The notes under the pieces are model-generated. The model was not told the DNA's origin, searched no databases, and saw only the letters and a program-made list of their open reading frames with translations. The translations under genes and the position numbers were made by a program. 64,000 nt of DNA from positions 124,984 to 188,983 of the forward strand of contig NZ_LMIU01000001.1 of NCBI RefSeq assembly GCF_001428845.1. The letters are read 5' to 3'. The stretch comes from Achromobacter sp. Root83 (GTDB lineage Bacteria; Pseudomonadota; Gammaproteobacteria; Burkholderiales; Burkholderiaceae_B). Shown in pieces: positions 8,962-17,438 of the stretch; the stretch's first letter is position 1, and each line of letters begins with the position of its first letter.

Positions 8962-9905
8962 ACGGCCCCACCCATATTCCCCCCGCCCACTGGAACCTGG
9001 ACAGCATCGTGTCCGGCCTGCGCGACGCGCGCGTCGCCTGGCGCGGTCCCCGAGGCCGGCTGCGCGACGACGCCGGCCTGCGCGAGTTCCCCTCGCAGGA
9101 AAGCCTGCGCCAGATCGTCAAGGATCTCTGTGGGGCCTTGTTCCCGATGCGCCTGGGTCCCATCGACCTGCGCGAAGAGGTCGAGGACTTCTATGTCGGA
9201 CACACCATCGGCGCGGCCCTGGATGCGCTGTTGCACCAGGTGCGCCTGGAACTGCATTACGTCGGCCGCCACGATCCTGCCCTGCATGCGGAAACGCAGC
9301 AGCGCGCCACGGAGATCGTGCGCCGCTTCGGCGCCGAACTGCCCGCCGTGCGCGCCGCGCTCGACCTGGACGTGATGGCGGCCTATCAGGGCGATCCGGC
9401 CGCGCACAACGTGGACGAAGTCCTGCTGTGCTATCCCGGCGTGGCGGCGATGATCCACCACCGCCTGGCCAACGTCCTGTACCGCCTGGGCGTGCCGATG
9501 CTGGCGCGCATCGTGGCCGAGATCGCGCATGCCGATACCGGCATCGACATCCATCCCGGCGCCACCATCGGCCGCAGCTTCTTCATCGACCACGGCACCG
9601 GTGTCGTGATCGGCGAAACCGCCATCATCGGCGACCGCGTGCGCCTGTACCAGATGGTCACGCTGGGCGCGAAGCGCTTCCCGCCCGGCGAAAACGGCGA
9701 ACTCAAGAAGGGCCTGGCGCGCCACCCCTTGATCGAGGACGATGTGGTGATCTACGCTGGCGCCACGATTCTCGGCCGGGTCACGATCGGCAAGGGATCG
9801 ACCATCGGCGGCAATGTCTGGCTGACGCGCAACGTGCCTCCGGGCAGCAACGTGACGCAGGCCAGCCTGGTCAGCGACATGCCCGACTGCGGGCTGGGCG
9901 GCTGA
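8958..9905 (+). CDS. cysE: Serine O-acetyltransferase family protein (CysE/EpsC-like)
   Basis: The 315-residue protein transfers acetyl from acetyl-CoA to serine, the first step of cysteine synthesis. The N-terminal helical half (about 1-190) precedes a left-handed beta-helix of hexapeptide repeats, with DIHPGATIG, DHGTGVVIGETA and GATILGRVTIGKGSTIGG. The Asp and His of the DIHPG and DHGTG segments correspond to the active site of serine acetyltransferases. It is longer than E. coli CysE (273 residues) and resembles the longer EpsC-type enzymes. No obvious SD stands alone at this start, which overlaps the micro-ORF stop; translational coupling is likely. Confidence 0.8.
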   Translation: MNGPTHIPPAHWNLDSIVSGLRDARVAWRGPRGRLRDDAGLREFPSQESLRQIVKDLCGALFPMRLGPIDLREEVEDFYVGHTIGAALDALLHQVRLELHYVGRHDPALHAETQQRATEIVRRFGAELPAVRAALDLDVMAAYQGDPAAHNVDEVLLCYPGVAAMIHHRLANVLYRLGVPMLARIVAEIAHADTGIDIHPGATIGRSFFIDHGTGVVIGETAIIGDRVRLYQMVTLGAKRFPPGENGELKKGLARHPLIEDDVVIYAGATILGRVTIGKGSTIGGNVWLTRNVPPGSNVTQASLVSDMPDCGLGG

Positions 9906-9964
9906 ACGCCGTCTTCCCGCGCGCGGCATCCGCCGCGGCGCGGGGCCGCGAAAAAGGAATCAGG

Positions 9965-10783
9965 ATGGACACAGGAGTCTCGGAGCTGGCCGCGCTGCGG
10001 GGGTTCATCGACCGCCACCCGCGGCTGTTCGTACTGACGGGAGCGGGCGTCAGCACTGACTCCGGCATCCCCGACTACCGCGACACCGACGGCGAATGGA
10101 AGCGCCAGCCGCCCATGACGCTGCAAACCTTCATGGGCACGGACCTGGCCCGGGCGCGCTACTGGGCACGCAGCATGGTGGGCTGGCGCCGCTTCGGACA
10201 GGTGGAGCCGAATGCCTCTCACCGCGCGCTGGCCGGCCTGGAATCGCGCGGACACGTGGCCATCCTGGTCACGCAGAACGTGGACGGCCTGCACTCGGCC
10301 GCCGGCAGCCAGGACGTCGTCGATCTGCACGGGCGCCTGGACGAAGTCCGCTGCATGCACTGCGACTGGCGCGGCGGCCGGCACGGCTGGCAGGACGCGC
10401 TGCATGCCCGCAACCCCGATTGGGCGCTGCTGGACGCATCGGATGCGCCGGATGGCGATGCGGACCTGGATGGCGAGGATTTCTCCCGTTTCTCCGTGCC
10501 GCCCTGTCCGCACTGCGGCGGAATCGTCAAGCCGGATGTGGTGTTCTTCGGTGAAACCGTGCCGCGGGACCGCGTGGACCGCGCCAACGCCGGTCTGGCG
10601 AGCGCCGACGCGGTGCTGGTCGTGGGCTCGTCGCTGATGGTGTATTCGGGCTATCGCTTCGTGACCGCCGCGTCGCGCAGCGGCCTGCCTATCGCCGCCA
10701 TCAATCTGGGGCGGACCCGCGCCGACAGCCTGCTGACCCTGAAGGTGGAACAGCCTTGCGCGGTGGCGCTGGACGCGCTATAG
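9965..10783 (+). CDS. NAD-dependent deacylase of the sirtuin (SIR2) family
   Basis: The 272-residue enzyme removes acyl groups from lysine using NAD+. ATG 9965 follows AAAGGAATCAGG. The NAD-binding motif GAGVSTDSGIPDYRD, the TQNVDGLH stretch and the catalytic His122 in DLHGRLDEV are all present. Zinc is bound by two CxxC pairs (Cys130/133 and Cys181/184). KPDVVFFGE completes the set. Spacing and motifs resemble class II (SIRT4-like) sirtuins rather than CobB. It lies 59 bases after the acetyltransferase gene and ends in a convergent intergenic region. Confidence 0.92.
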   Translation: MDTGVSELAALRGFIDRHPRLFVLTGAGVSTDSGIPDYRDTDGEWKRQPPMTLQTFMGTDLARARYWARSMVGWRRFGQVEPNASHRALAGLESRGHVAILVTQNVDGLHSAAGSQDVVDLHGRLDEVRCMHCDWRGGRHGWQDALHARNPDWALLDASDAPDGDADLDGEDFSRFSVPPCPHCGGIVKPDVVFFGETVPRDRVDRANAGLASADAVLVVGSSLMVYSGYRFVTAASRSGLPIAAINLGRTRADSLLTLKVEQPCAVALDAL

Positions 10784-10870
10784 CGCGCGCCGGAGCGGCC
10801 GGTTTTTGACCGGTTTAAGCAAGTGCTTGCCCAGCAACGGTTTTTTCGCGCGGTTACAGACCTGTCCAAA

Positions 10871-10899
10871 GGGTTGTCCACAGGAACTGTGGATAACCC
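10871..10899. promoter_or_regulatory. 13-bp-stem hairpin made of two inverted DnaA-box-like sequences
   Basis: GGGTTGTCCACAG (10871-10883) and CTGTGGATAACCC (10887-10899) are inverted around a GAA loop. The right arm contains a perfect DnaA box (TGTGGATAA, 10888-10896, the complement of TTATCCACA), and the left arm has a one-mismatch copy (TTGTCCACA, 10874-10882). It lies between two convergent genes. As RNA it would form a fully paired stem with one G-U pair but no T-run follows, so it could be a terminator-like structure or a DnaA-binding site. Confidence 0.45.
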
Positions 10900-10942
10900 C
10901 TAGGGATTACCCCATATTTCGGCCCTGCACCGGACGTTTCTG

Positions 10943-11797
10943 TCAAGTGTCGGGGGTTTCCAACGCGTCCCCGAGCAGCGCCTTGCGGGCGGCATGCCAG
11001 CTTCCCGCGTCGGGGGCGTACAGCAGGCCGCCCGTGCGGTGCGTGGGCTTGTAGGGCGAGCCATCGAAACGTGCCGCGTAACCGCCGGCCTCACGGTGCA
11101 GCAGCCAGCCGGCGGCGTGGTCCCAGGCGGTGAGCTGGTTGTACAGGGCCACGTGGCAGTGCCCCGCCGCCAGCATGCGGTATTCGTGCGCGGCGCAGCG
11201 CAGCGACGCGGTGCTGCCCAGGCGCGACAGATTGCCGTTGACAGCGGTGCGCAGGGGCTCGGGCAGGGCGCCGGTGGCGATCAGCCCGTCCATGTCTTCC
11301 GGGGGCGCGGGGCTGGCGACGGCCAGCGGCGCCCGTCTGCCGTTCTCGTATTCCATCCAGGCGCCTTCGCCCCGCACCGCCAGCGCGCTGTCGCGGCTGA
11401 CGGGGTCGTAGATGACGCCCGCGATCACGTCGCCGCGGTGGCAGGCCGCGATCATCATGCCGAACAAGGGCAGACCGGCGACGTAATTGCGGGTGCCGTC
11501 GATGGGATCGATCAGGAAGGCCAGATCGGCATCGACCAGCATGTTCAGCAGGGCGGGATTGCGCGCCGAGGCTTCTTCGCCGATCAGCACGGCGCCCGGG
11601 TGCAGCTTGGCCAGGCGCGCGGCGATCAGGCGTTCGGCGGCTTCGTCGGCGTCGGTGACGAGGTCGCGCGGGGAGCTCTTGCCGCGCACCGAGCCTTCCG
11701 GCAGGTTGCGAAAGCGTGGCATGACCTCCGCCAGCGCGGTTTCTGCCAGGATAGCCGCCAGCTTGCGGGTGTCCTCAAGGGTGAAAGTTCTGCTCAT
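10943..11797 (-). CDS. Inositol monophosphatase family phosphatase
   Basis: The 284-residue magnesium-dependent sugar phosphatase carries both family signatures. The metal-binding loop DPIDGTRNYVAG is preceded by the glutamate of IGEEAS, and the C-terminal motif LTAWDHAAG matches WDxxAG. DLVTDADEAAE near residue 45 is the usual N-terminal element. The substrate could be inositol-1-phosphate, histidinol phosphate or another small phosphate ester; the sequence does not decide. The gene is convergent with the sirtuin and precedes the gab genes on the same strand but is separated from gabD by 92 bases. Confidence 0.87.
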   Translation of the reverse strand: MSRTFTLEDTRKLAAILAETALAEVMPRFRNLPEGSVRGKSSPRDLVTDADEAAERLIAARLAKLHPGAVLIGEEASARNPALLNMLVDADLAFLIDPIDGTRNYVAGLPLFGMMIAACHRGDVIAGVIYDPVSRDSALAVRGEGAWMEYENGRRAPLAVASPAPPEDMDGLIATGALPEPLRTAVNGNLSRLGSTASLRCAAHEYRMLAAGHCHVALYNQLTAWDHAAGWLLHREAGGYAARFDGSPYKPTHRTGGLLYAPDAGSWHAARKALLGDALETPDT

Positions 11798-11889
11798 ACC
11801 GATTCGTCCACGGAACGCGCGAATCTATCATGCCTGCGTGACGTCTGTGGCATCCCGGGTGCGCGGCGGCGCGCCGCGCACCCAGGGCA

Positions 11890-13359
11890 TCAGGCGCCCA
11901 GGTCGACGCAGAGGTACTTGATCTCCAGGTACTCTTCGATGCCGTACTTGGAGCCCTCGCGGCCCAGGCCCGACTGCTTGACGCCGCCGAACGGACCGAC
12001 TTCGTTGGAGATCAGGCCGGTGTTGATGCCGACGATGCCGTACTCCAGCGATTCGGACACGCGCCAGATGCGGGCGTAGTCGCGGGTGAAGAAGTAGGCG
12101 GCCAGGCCGAAGATGGTGTCATTGGCCATGCCGATGACTTCTTCTTCCGTTTCGAAGCGGAACAGCGGCGCCACCGGGCCGAAGGTTTCTTCGGTCGCAA
12201 AGCGCATCGACTGCGTCACGTCGCGCACCACGGTCGGCTCGAAGAAGGTGCCGCCCAGCGCGTGCGGCTTGCCGCCCGCGATGACCTTGGCGCCATGGGC
12301 CGTGGCGTCGGCGATGTGTTCCTGCACCTTTTCCACCGCGTTGCCGTCGATCAGCGGGCCTTGCGTCACGCCGTCGGCGAAGCCGTCGCCGACCTTCATG
12401 GCGTTGACCTTGGCCACCAGGCGCTTGGCGATTTCCTCGTAGACGCCGGCCTGCACGTAGATGCGGTTGGCGCACACGCAGGTCTGGCCGGCATTGCGGT
12501 ACTTCGAGGCCAGGATGCCGTCGACCGCGCGGTCCAGGTCGGCGTCGTCGAACACGATGAAGGGCGCGTTGCCGCCCAGTTCCAGCGACAGCTTCTTGAT
12601 GGTGGGCGCGCATTGCTCCATCAGCGTGCGGCCGACTTCGGTCGACCCCGTGAAGCTCAGCTTGCGCACGACATCGCTTTCGCACAGCGCGGCGCCGATA
12701 TCGCGCGAGCTGCCGGTGATGACGTGGAACACGCCCGCGGGCACGCCGGCTTCTTCAGCCAGCACGGCCAGCGCCAGCGCGGTCAGCGGCGTCTGCTGGG
12801 CCGGCTTGACCACCATGGTGCAGCCGGCGGCCAGCGCCGGACCGACCTTGCGGGTGATCATGGCGGCGGGGAAGTTCCAGGGCGTGATCGCGGCGGTGAC
12901 GCCGATGGGCTGCTTGAGCGCCAGCAGGCGCTGCCCGGCCTTGGGGCTTTGCAGAATGTCGCCGTCGATGCGCTTGGCCTCTTCGGCGAACCATTCCAGG
13001 AACGACGCGGCGTAGGCGATTTCGCCCGCGGCCTCGGTGACCGGCTTGCCTTGCTCGGACGTCATGATGGCGGCCAGGTCCTGCTGGTTCTGCATCATGA
13101 GCTGGGCCCACTTCAGCAGGATCGCGGCGCGTTCCTTGCCGGTCTTGGCGCTCCAGGCGGGCAGCGCGGCCTGAGCGCTGGCGATGGCCTGTTCCGTTTC
13201 CTTGCGGCCCAGCTTCGGCACGGACACGATGGTCTTGCCGGTGGAGGGGTTGTCGACGGGGATGGAGGCGCCGCCGCCGGCGCCTACCCACTTGCCGTCG
13301 ATGTAGCAGGCATCGCGCAGCAGATCGGGACGCGAGAGGGGATGGGTCAATGCTGTCAT
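11890..13359 (-). CDS. gabD: Succinate-semialdehyde dehydrogenase (NADP+)
   Basis: The 489-residue aldehyde dehydrogenase oxidises succinate semialdehyde to succinate, the last step of GABA degradation. It shows the catalytic glutamate in LELGGNAPF and the catalytic cysteine in NAGQTCVCANR. The nucleotide-binding part includes FTGSTEVGR, and the protein ends at the usual C-terminal ILEIKY-type segment (EYLEIKYLC). It is transcribed after gabT, with a 142-base spacer that contains a perfect 12-bp palindrome ATAACCGGTTAT (13476-13487). Pairing with a GABA aminotransferase makes the substrate assignment strong. Confidence 0.93.
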   Translation of the reverse strand: MTALTHPLSRPDLLRDACYIDGKWVGAGGGASIPVDNPSTGKTIVSVPKLGRKETEQAIASAQAALPAWSAKTGKERAAILLKWAQLMMQNQQDLAAIMTSEQGKPVTEAAGEIAYAASFLEWFAEEAKRIDGDILQSPKAGQRLLALKQPIGVTAAITPWNFPAAMITRKVGPALAAGCTMVVKPAQQTPLTALALAVLAEEAGVPAGVFHVITGSSRDIGAALCESDVVRKLSFTGSTEVGRTLMEQCAPTIKKLSLELGGNAPFIVFDDADLDRAVDGILASKYRNAGQTCVCANRIYVQAGVYEEIAKRLVAKVNAMKVGDGFADGVTQGPLIDGNAVEKVQEHIADATAHGAKVIAGGKPHALGGTFFEPTVVRDVTQSMRFATEETFGPVAPLFRFETEEEVIGMANDTIFGLAAYFFTRDYARIWRVSESLEYGIVGINTGLISNEVGPFGGVKQSGLGREGSKYGIEEYLEIKYLCVDLGA

Positions 13360-13501
13360 GTCGTGAGTCTCCTTGATGGATGCGGCCGGCCAAGCGAAAC
13401 GGGCGTGGCGGGCACCGGCCTGGGATCCAAGCCGGAATGCCTGCTACGCCCGCGATCCTTGCGCCTGTCGGCCGGATAACCGGTTATTCAGGGCCTGCGT
13501 C

Positions 13502-14764
13502 TCAGGCTGCGAGCGTCTCGGACAGGATGTCCAGCGCGCGCGCGAACTGGGCGTCGGGAATGGTCAAGGGATACAGGAAGCGCAGGACGTTTCCGTATAC
13601 GCCGCAGCTTAGCAAAATCAGGCCGCTTTCGAGCGCGCGCGCCTGCACGCGCTTGACCGCTTCGGCGTCCGGCTTGCCGGCCGGGTCGTTCAGTTCCAGT
13701 GCGACCATCGAGCCCAGGCCGCGCACGTCGGCGATGCCCGGGACCTTGGCGCGCAGGCCTTCCAGGTGCGCGCGCAGCTTGTCGCCGAGTTCGGCGGCGC
13801 GTTCGCACAGCTTTTCTTCGGCAATGACGTCCAGCACCGCATGCGCTGCGGCGACCGCCAGCGGGTTGCCGGCGTAGGTGCCGCCCAGGCCGCCCGCGGC
13901 GGGGCCGTCCATGACGTCGGCACGGCCGACCACGCCCGAGATCGGCATGCCGCCGCCCAGGCTCTTGGCCATCGTGATCAGGTCGGCCTGAACCGAGTGG
14001 TGCTCCATCGCGAACAGCTTGCCGGTGCGGCCAAAACCCGTCTGGACTTCGTCGGCGATCAGCAGGATGCCGTGTTCGTCGCAGACCTTGCGCAGCGCCG
14101 TCATCAGTTCGGGCGGCGTGATGTTGAAGCCGCCTTCGCCTTGCACGGGCTCGATGATGATGGCCGCGACGCGCTTGGGATCGATGTCGACCTTGAACAG
14201 CATGTCCAGCGCCTTCAGCGAATCCGCCACACTGATGGCCTGCGTGGCGTTGGGGAAGGGCACGTGATAGATGTCACCGGGCATGGGGCCGAACGACAGC
14301 TTGTAGGGGGCGACCTTGCCGGTCAGCGCCATGCCCAGCATGGTGCGACCATGGAACGAGCCCGAGAAGGCGATGACGCCCGAACGGCCGGTGGCCGAAC
14401 GCGCGATCTTCACGGCGTTTTCAACGGCTTCGACGCCGGTGGTGAAGAAGGCGGTCTTCTTCAGGCCGTCGATGGGCGCCAGGCGGTTGATGCGCTCGGC
14501 CAGCGAGATATAGCCTTCGTACGGCACGATCTGGTAGGCCGTGTGCGTGAAGTTGTCCAACTGCGCGGTGATCGCGGCCTTGATCTTCGGGTGCAGGTGG
14601 CCCGTGTTCAGCACGGCGATGCCGCCGGCGAAATCGATGTATTCCTTGCCATTGGCGTCCCACAGCGTGGCGTTTTCGGCGCGCACGGCATAGAAGTCGC
14701 ACATGACGCCGACGCCACGGGGCGTGGCCAGGGAACGGCGGGTATTCAGATCCTGATTCTTCAT
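13502..14764 (-). CDS. gabT: 4-aminobutyrate aminotransferase
   Basis: The 420-residue class III PLP aminotransferase transfers the amino group of GABA to 2-oxoglutarate, giving succinate semialdehyde and glutamate. Family features are the GSFHGRT stretch, the PLP-facing DEVQTGFGRTG segment, the PLP lysine in TMAKSLGGG, and the TYAGNPLAVAAA motif. It is the first gene of the gabT-gabD unit and is transcribed divergently from a MocR/GabR-type regulator only 96 bases away, so GABA-responsive control is likely. Confidence 0.93.
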   Translation of the reverse strand: MKNQDLNTRRSLATPRGVGVMCDFYAVRAENATLWDANGKEYIDFAGGIAVLNTGHLHPKIKAAITAQLDNFTHTAYQIVPYEGYISLAERINRLAPIDGLKKTAFFTTGVEAVENAVKIARSATGRSGVIAFSGSFHGRTMLGMALTGKVAPYKLSFGPMPGDIYHVPFPNATQAISVADSLKALDMLFKVDIDPKRVAAIIIEPVQGEGGFNITPPELMTALRKVCDEHGILLIADEVQTGFGRTGKLFAMEHHSVQADLITMAKSLGGGMPISGVVGRADVMDGPAAGGLGGTYAGNPLAVAAAHAVLDVIAEEKLCERAAELGDKLRAHLEGLRAKVPGIADVRGLGSMVALELNDPAGKPDAEAVKRVQARALESGLILLSCGVYGNVLRFLYPLTIPDAQFARALDILSETLAA

Positions 14765-14819
14765 CTTGGCCTCGAAGCGCGTGATGGACGGTAAAAACCT
14801 TATTTAATGCTACGATGGC

Positions 14820-14859
14820 CCCACTTGTGGGAACCACTTTGATAAATCAGGTAGAACCA
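14820..14859. promoter_or_regulatory. Candidate GabR/MocR operator: direct repeats and small palindrome
   Basis: In the 96-base divergent region the hexamer GAACCA occurs twice (14831-14836 and 14854-14859), 23 bases apart and each followed by NTT. The left copy abuts the palindrome CCCACTTGTGGG (14820-14831). MocR-family regulators such as Bacillus GabR bind direct repeats of a similar kind. The right repeat overlaps the SD region of the regulator gene, which would allow autorepression. Confidence 0.5.
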
Positions 14860-14860
14860 A

Positions 14861-16381
14861 TTGCGTTCCATCGTAGGTGACTTGCTGCTGCTTCGCCTGG
14901 CCGACGGGTCCAGTGATCCCATGAACAAGCGGCTGTACCGCGGCGTGCGTGAAGCCATCCTGGATGGTTCCATCGCCGCGGACTCCCGCCTGCCCGCCAC
15001 GCGCGACCTGGCGGCCGAACTGGGCATCGCCCGCAACACGGTCGTCCACGTCTACAGCCAACTGCTGGCCGAGGGGTATACCCGCAGCCGCCAGGGCAAC
15101 GGCACCTTCGTCAACGCCTCGGTGCCGGATTCCTACCTGGCCAGTGGCCGCCGCCTGCGCCAGGCGCAGCAGGCCCAGGCCCGCCCGGCGCTGTCGCCGC
15201 GCGGGGCGGCGATCGTCGACAGCGTATCGGCGTCGCCCTACCAGTGGGGCGCCTTCATGCCCGGCGTGCCCGACCTGACCGAATTCCCGCACAAGAAATT
15301 CGGGCGTATTTTCAGCGCGCTGTGGCGCAACCCGTCGCCCGACCTGCTGACCTACGCCTATGGCGGCGGCCTGCCCGCGCTGCGCGAGGCGCTGGCGCAG
15401 CATCTGGCGCTGACCCGTTCGATCGACTGCGATCCGGAACAGATCATCATCACCGAAGGCTCCCACCAGGCCATCGACCTGACCACCCGCATCCTGGGCG
15501 AAGCAGGCGAGACCGCCTGGGTCGAAGACCCGGGCTACTGGGGCGCGCGCACCATCCTGCAGGCCAACGGCCTGCGCACGGTGCACCTGCCGGTGGACGA
15601 AGAGGGCATGCGCCTGCCGGACACCGTCGGCGTGCCGCCGCGCTTCATCTTCGTGACGCCGTCGCACCAGTACCCGCTGGGGCCGGTCATGTCGCTGACC
15701 CGCAGGCGTCAACTGCTGGCGGTGGCGCGCCAGAGCGGCAGCTGGATCATCGAAGACGACTACGACAGCGAGTTCCGTTTTTCCGGCCGGCCCATCGCGT
15801 CCCTGCTGGGCCTGGAGCCAGACGCGCCGGTCATCTACATGGGCACCTTCAGCAAGACGCTGTATCCGGGCTTGCGCGTGGGCTATCTGGTGCTGCCCAA
15901 GGCCCTGACCGCGGCGTTCCAGGCGGCCCATGCGGAGCTGTACCGCGAAGGCCACCTGATGACGCACGCCGCGCTGGCGACCTTCATCTCCGAAGGCCAC
16001 TACGCCGCTCACATCCGGCGCATGCGCATGCTGTACGGGCGCCGCCGCGCCATGCTGGTCAACCTGATCGAACGCCGGCTGGGCGCCGATTGGCTGCATC
16101 GCGACGCCAGCATGGCGGGCCTGCACCTGGTGCTGACCCTGCCGCAGGGCATGGACGATCTGCGCGTCGTGGACGTGGCGCGCGGCGAGGGCGTGCTGAC
16201 GCGCGCGCTGTCGCGGTACTACGTCAACGACGAGGGGCGCCGGCCCGGCCTGCTGCTGGGCTATGCCTGCGTGCCCGAACACGACATCGCACGCAAATTC
16301 GAAGTGCTGCTGGAAAGCCTGGCCGAAGTGGCGCGTTCGCCTATGCCGCCCATACCGGCCGCGGCCCTAGAACGGCAGTAG
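14861..16381 (+). CDS. MocR/GabR-family transcriptional regulator with aminotransferase-like domain
   Basis: This 506-residue fusion has a GntR-type winged helix-turn-helix (about residues 15-85) followed by a fold-type-I aminotransferase-like sensor domain (about 105-490). The helix region reads LPATRDLAAELGIARNTVVHVY. The PLP-lysine motif GTFSKTLYPGLRVGY puts Lys332 in the internal-aldimine position. I chose the TTG start at 14861, behind AGGTAG, because the next ATG (14921) would remove the LLLRLADGSSDP segment that is conserved ahead of the first helix in this family. It is divergent from gabT and probably activates gabTD and represses itself. Confidence 0.88.
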   Translation: MRSIVGDLLLLRLADGSSDPMNKRLYRGVREAILDGSIAADSRLPATRDLAAELGIARNTVVHVYSQLLAEGYTRSRQGNGTFVNASVPDSYLASGRRLRQAQQAQARPALSPRGAAIVDSVSASPYQWGAFMPGVPDLTEFPHKKFGRIFSALWRNPSPDLLTYAYGGGLPALREALAQHLALTRSIDCDPEQIIITEGSHQAIDLTTRILGEAGETAWVEDPGYWGARTILQANGLRTVHLPVDEEGMRLPDTVGVPPRFIFVTPSHQYPLGPVMSLTRRRQLLAVARQSGSWIIEDDYDSEFRFSGRPIASLLGLEPDAPVIYMGTFSKTLYPGLRVGYLVLPKALTAAFQAAHAELYREGHLMTHAALATFISEGHYAAHIRRMRMLYGRRRAMLVNLIERRLGADWLHRDASMAGLHLVLTLPQGMDDLRVVDVARGEGVLTRALSRYYVNDEGRRPGLLLGYACVPEHDIARKFEVLLESLAEVARSPMPPIPAAALERQ

Positions 16382-17278
16382 CGCCGACGCGAAGGCCGCG
16401 GCGTTGCGCATGCCCTGGTCTTCGAAGTTGGTGTTGAACACGGCATGCGACTGCGCGCTTTGCGCCGCCAGCCGGGTGAAGCGTTCGGCCAGTTCGGCCA
16501 GTTCCTGCTCGGAATACTCGTACTGGAAGCGGCTGGAAGAGGCCGCGCCCGACACATTCCAGGTGGCGGCGTTGCGTCCATGCAGGCGCAGCAGGGTCAG
16601 GTCGGGATGGGTGGATTCCCAGACCGCCGGCACGGTGTTGTCGAAGCCCTGCGGCGCGTCCACCACCGTGTGCGCGACACCCAGGTCGCGCTCGAAGGCC
16701 AGCGTATCCGCCGTGGCGGCCGCCGTGTCGAACCAGCTTTTGTGGCGGAATTCCACCGACACCAGGTGTTCGTCCATGCGCCGCGCGCAGTCGGCCACGC
16801 GCGCCATGCCGCGCGCGTCGCGCCGCACCCACGGGGGAAATTGGAAGTGCACGGCGCCCAGCTTGCCCGGCAGGCGCAGGGGTTCCAGCGCGAGCTGGTA
16901 GCGGCGCCAGAGCTCGTCGCGCAGATCGGGCGGCATGCGGTCGTGGTAGATGACCGGTTCCGTCCATCCGGCGAGCTCCCGGCGGATGTCGGCGGGCAGG
17001 GCGGACAGTGGCGTCTGGTGGCCGGTGAACAGCCGGAAGGCCTTGATATTGAAGACAAAATCGTCCGGTGTCCGCGTGGCCCACAAATAGGCGTTTTCCG
17101 CCGTGGGCATGGCATAGAAGCTGGAATCGATCTCGGCCATGGGAAAGCGCGACGCATAAAAGCGCAGCCGGGCTTCGGCGCTGCGGGCCTCGGGGGGGTA
17201 AAACCGTCCGCAGGCCAGCAGGGTCGGGTCGGTCCAGGAGGCGGTGCCGGTCAGGATGCGAGGCGGGCTGGGGGTCAC
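16367..17278 (-). CDS. DUF72 family protein
   Basis: The 303-residue protein belongs to the DUF72 (YecE-like) TIM-barrel family of unknown function. The opening ILTGTASWTDPTL, then FYPPEARSAEARLRFYASRF and EIDSSFYAMP, and VEFRHKSWF are typical. Its end overlaps the end of the MocR gene by 15 bases. The start is uncertain. I favour GTG 17278. ATG 17377 is also in frame but would turn the LexA box of the neighbouring helicase gene into coding sequence (STVYLYRIF). It is divergent from the helicase and could share that box. Confidence 0.8.
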   Translation of the reverse strand: MTPSPPRILTGTASWTDPTLLACGRFYPPEARSAEARLRFYASRFPMAEIDSSFYAMPTAENAYLWATRTPDDFVFNIKAFRLFTGHQTPLSALPADIRRELAGWTEPVIYHDRMPPDLRDELWRRYQLALEPLRLPGKLGAVHFQFPPWVRRDARGMARVADCARRMDEHLVSVEFRHKSWFDTAAATADTLAFERDLGVAHTVVDAPQGFDNTVPAVWESTHPDLTLLRLHGRNAATWNVSGAASSSRFQYEYSEQELAELAERFTRLAAQSAQSHAVFNTNFEDQGMRNAAAFASALLPF

Positions 17279-17354
17279 GATACAGGGGCGGATGCGTGGG
17301 GCAGGGCCCGGGAGGGCGCGGCGCCCGGGCGAATCAGACGAAACCGAAAAAATT

Positions 17355-17370
17355 CTGTATAAATATACAG
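17355..17370 (+). promoter_or_regulatory. LexA (SOS) box upstream of UvrD-like helicase gene
   Basis: CTGTATAAATATACAG has the CTG-N10-CAG form of the proteobacterial SOS box and is symmetric at 14 of 16 positions. It lies 68 bases before the helicase ATG. The internal TATAAAT could also serve as a -10 element, so LexA binding would block the promoter. Confidence 0.85.
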
Positions 17371-17438
17371 TGCTCATCCGGAACCGGGCAACGCCAGGGT
17401 TCCTCAATCTTGCGGCCGCAGCGCTGCGGCCCCGCTCC

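Noticed and set aside
10871-10899. Replication origin based on DnaA boxes
   Set aside because: Only two boxes, no AT-rich unwinding region, and no dnaA, dnaN, parAB or gidA genes nearby.
17279-17377. Longer DUF72 protein from ATG 17377
   Set aside because: It would make the LexA box coding and adds a segment unlike the family N-terminus.
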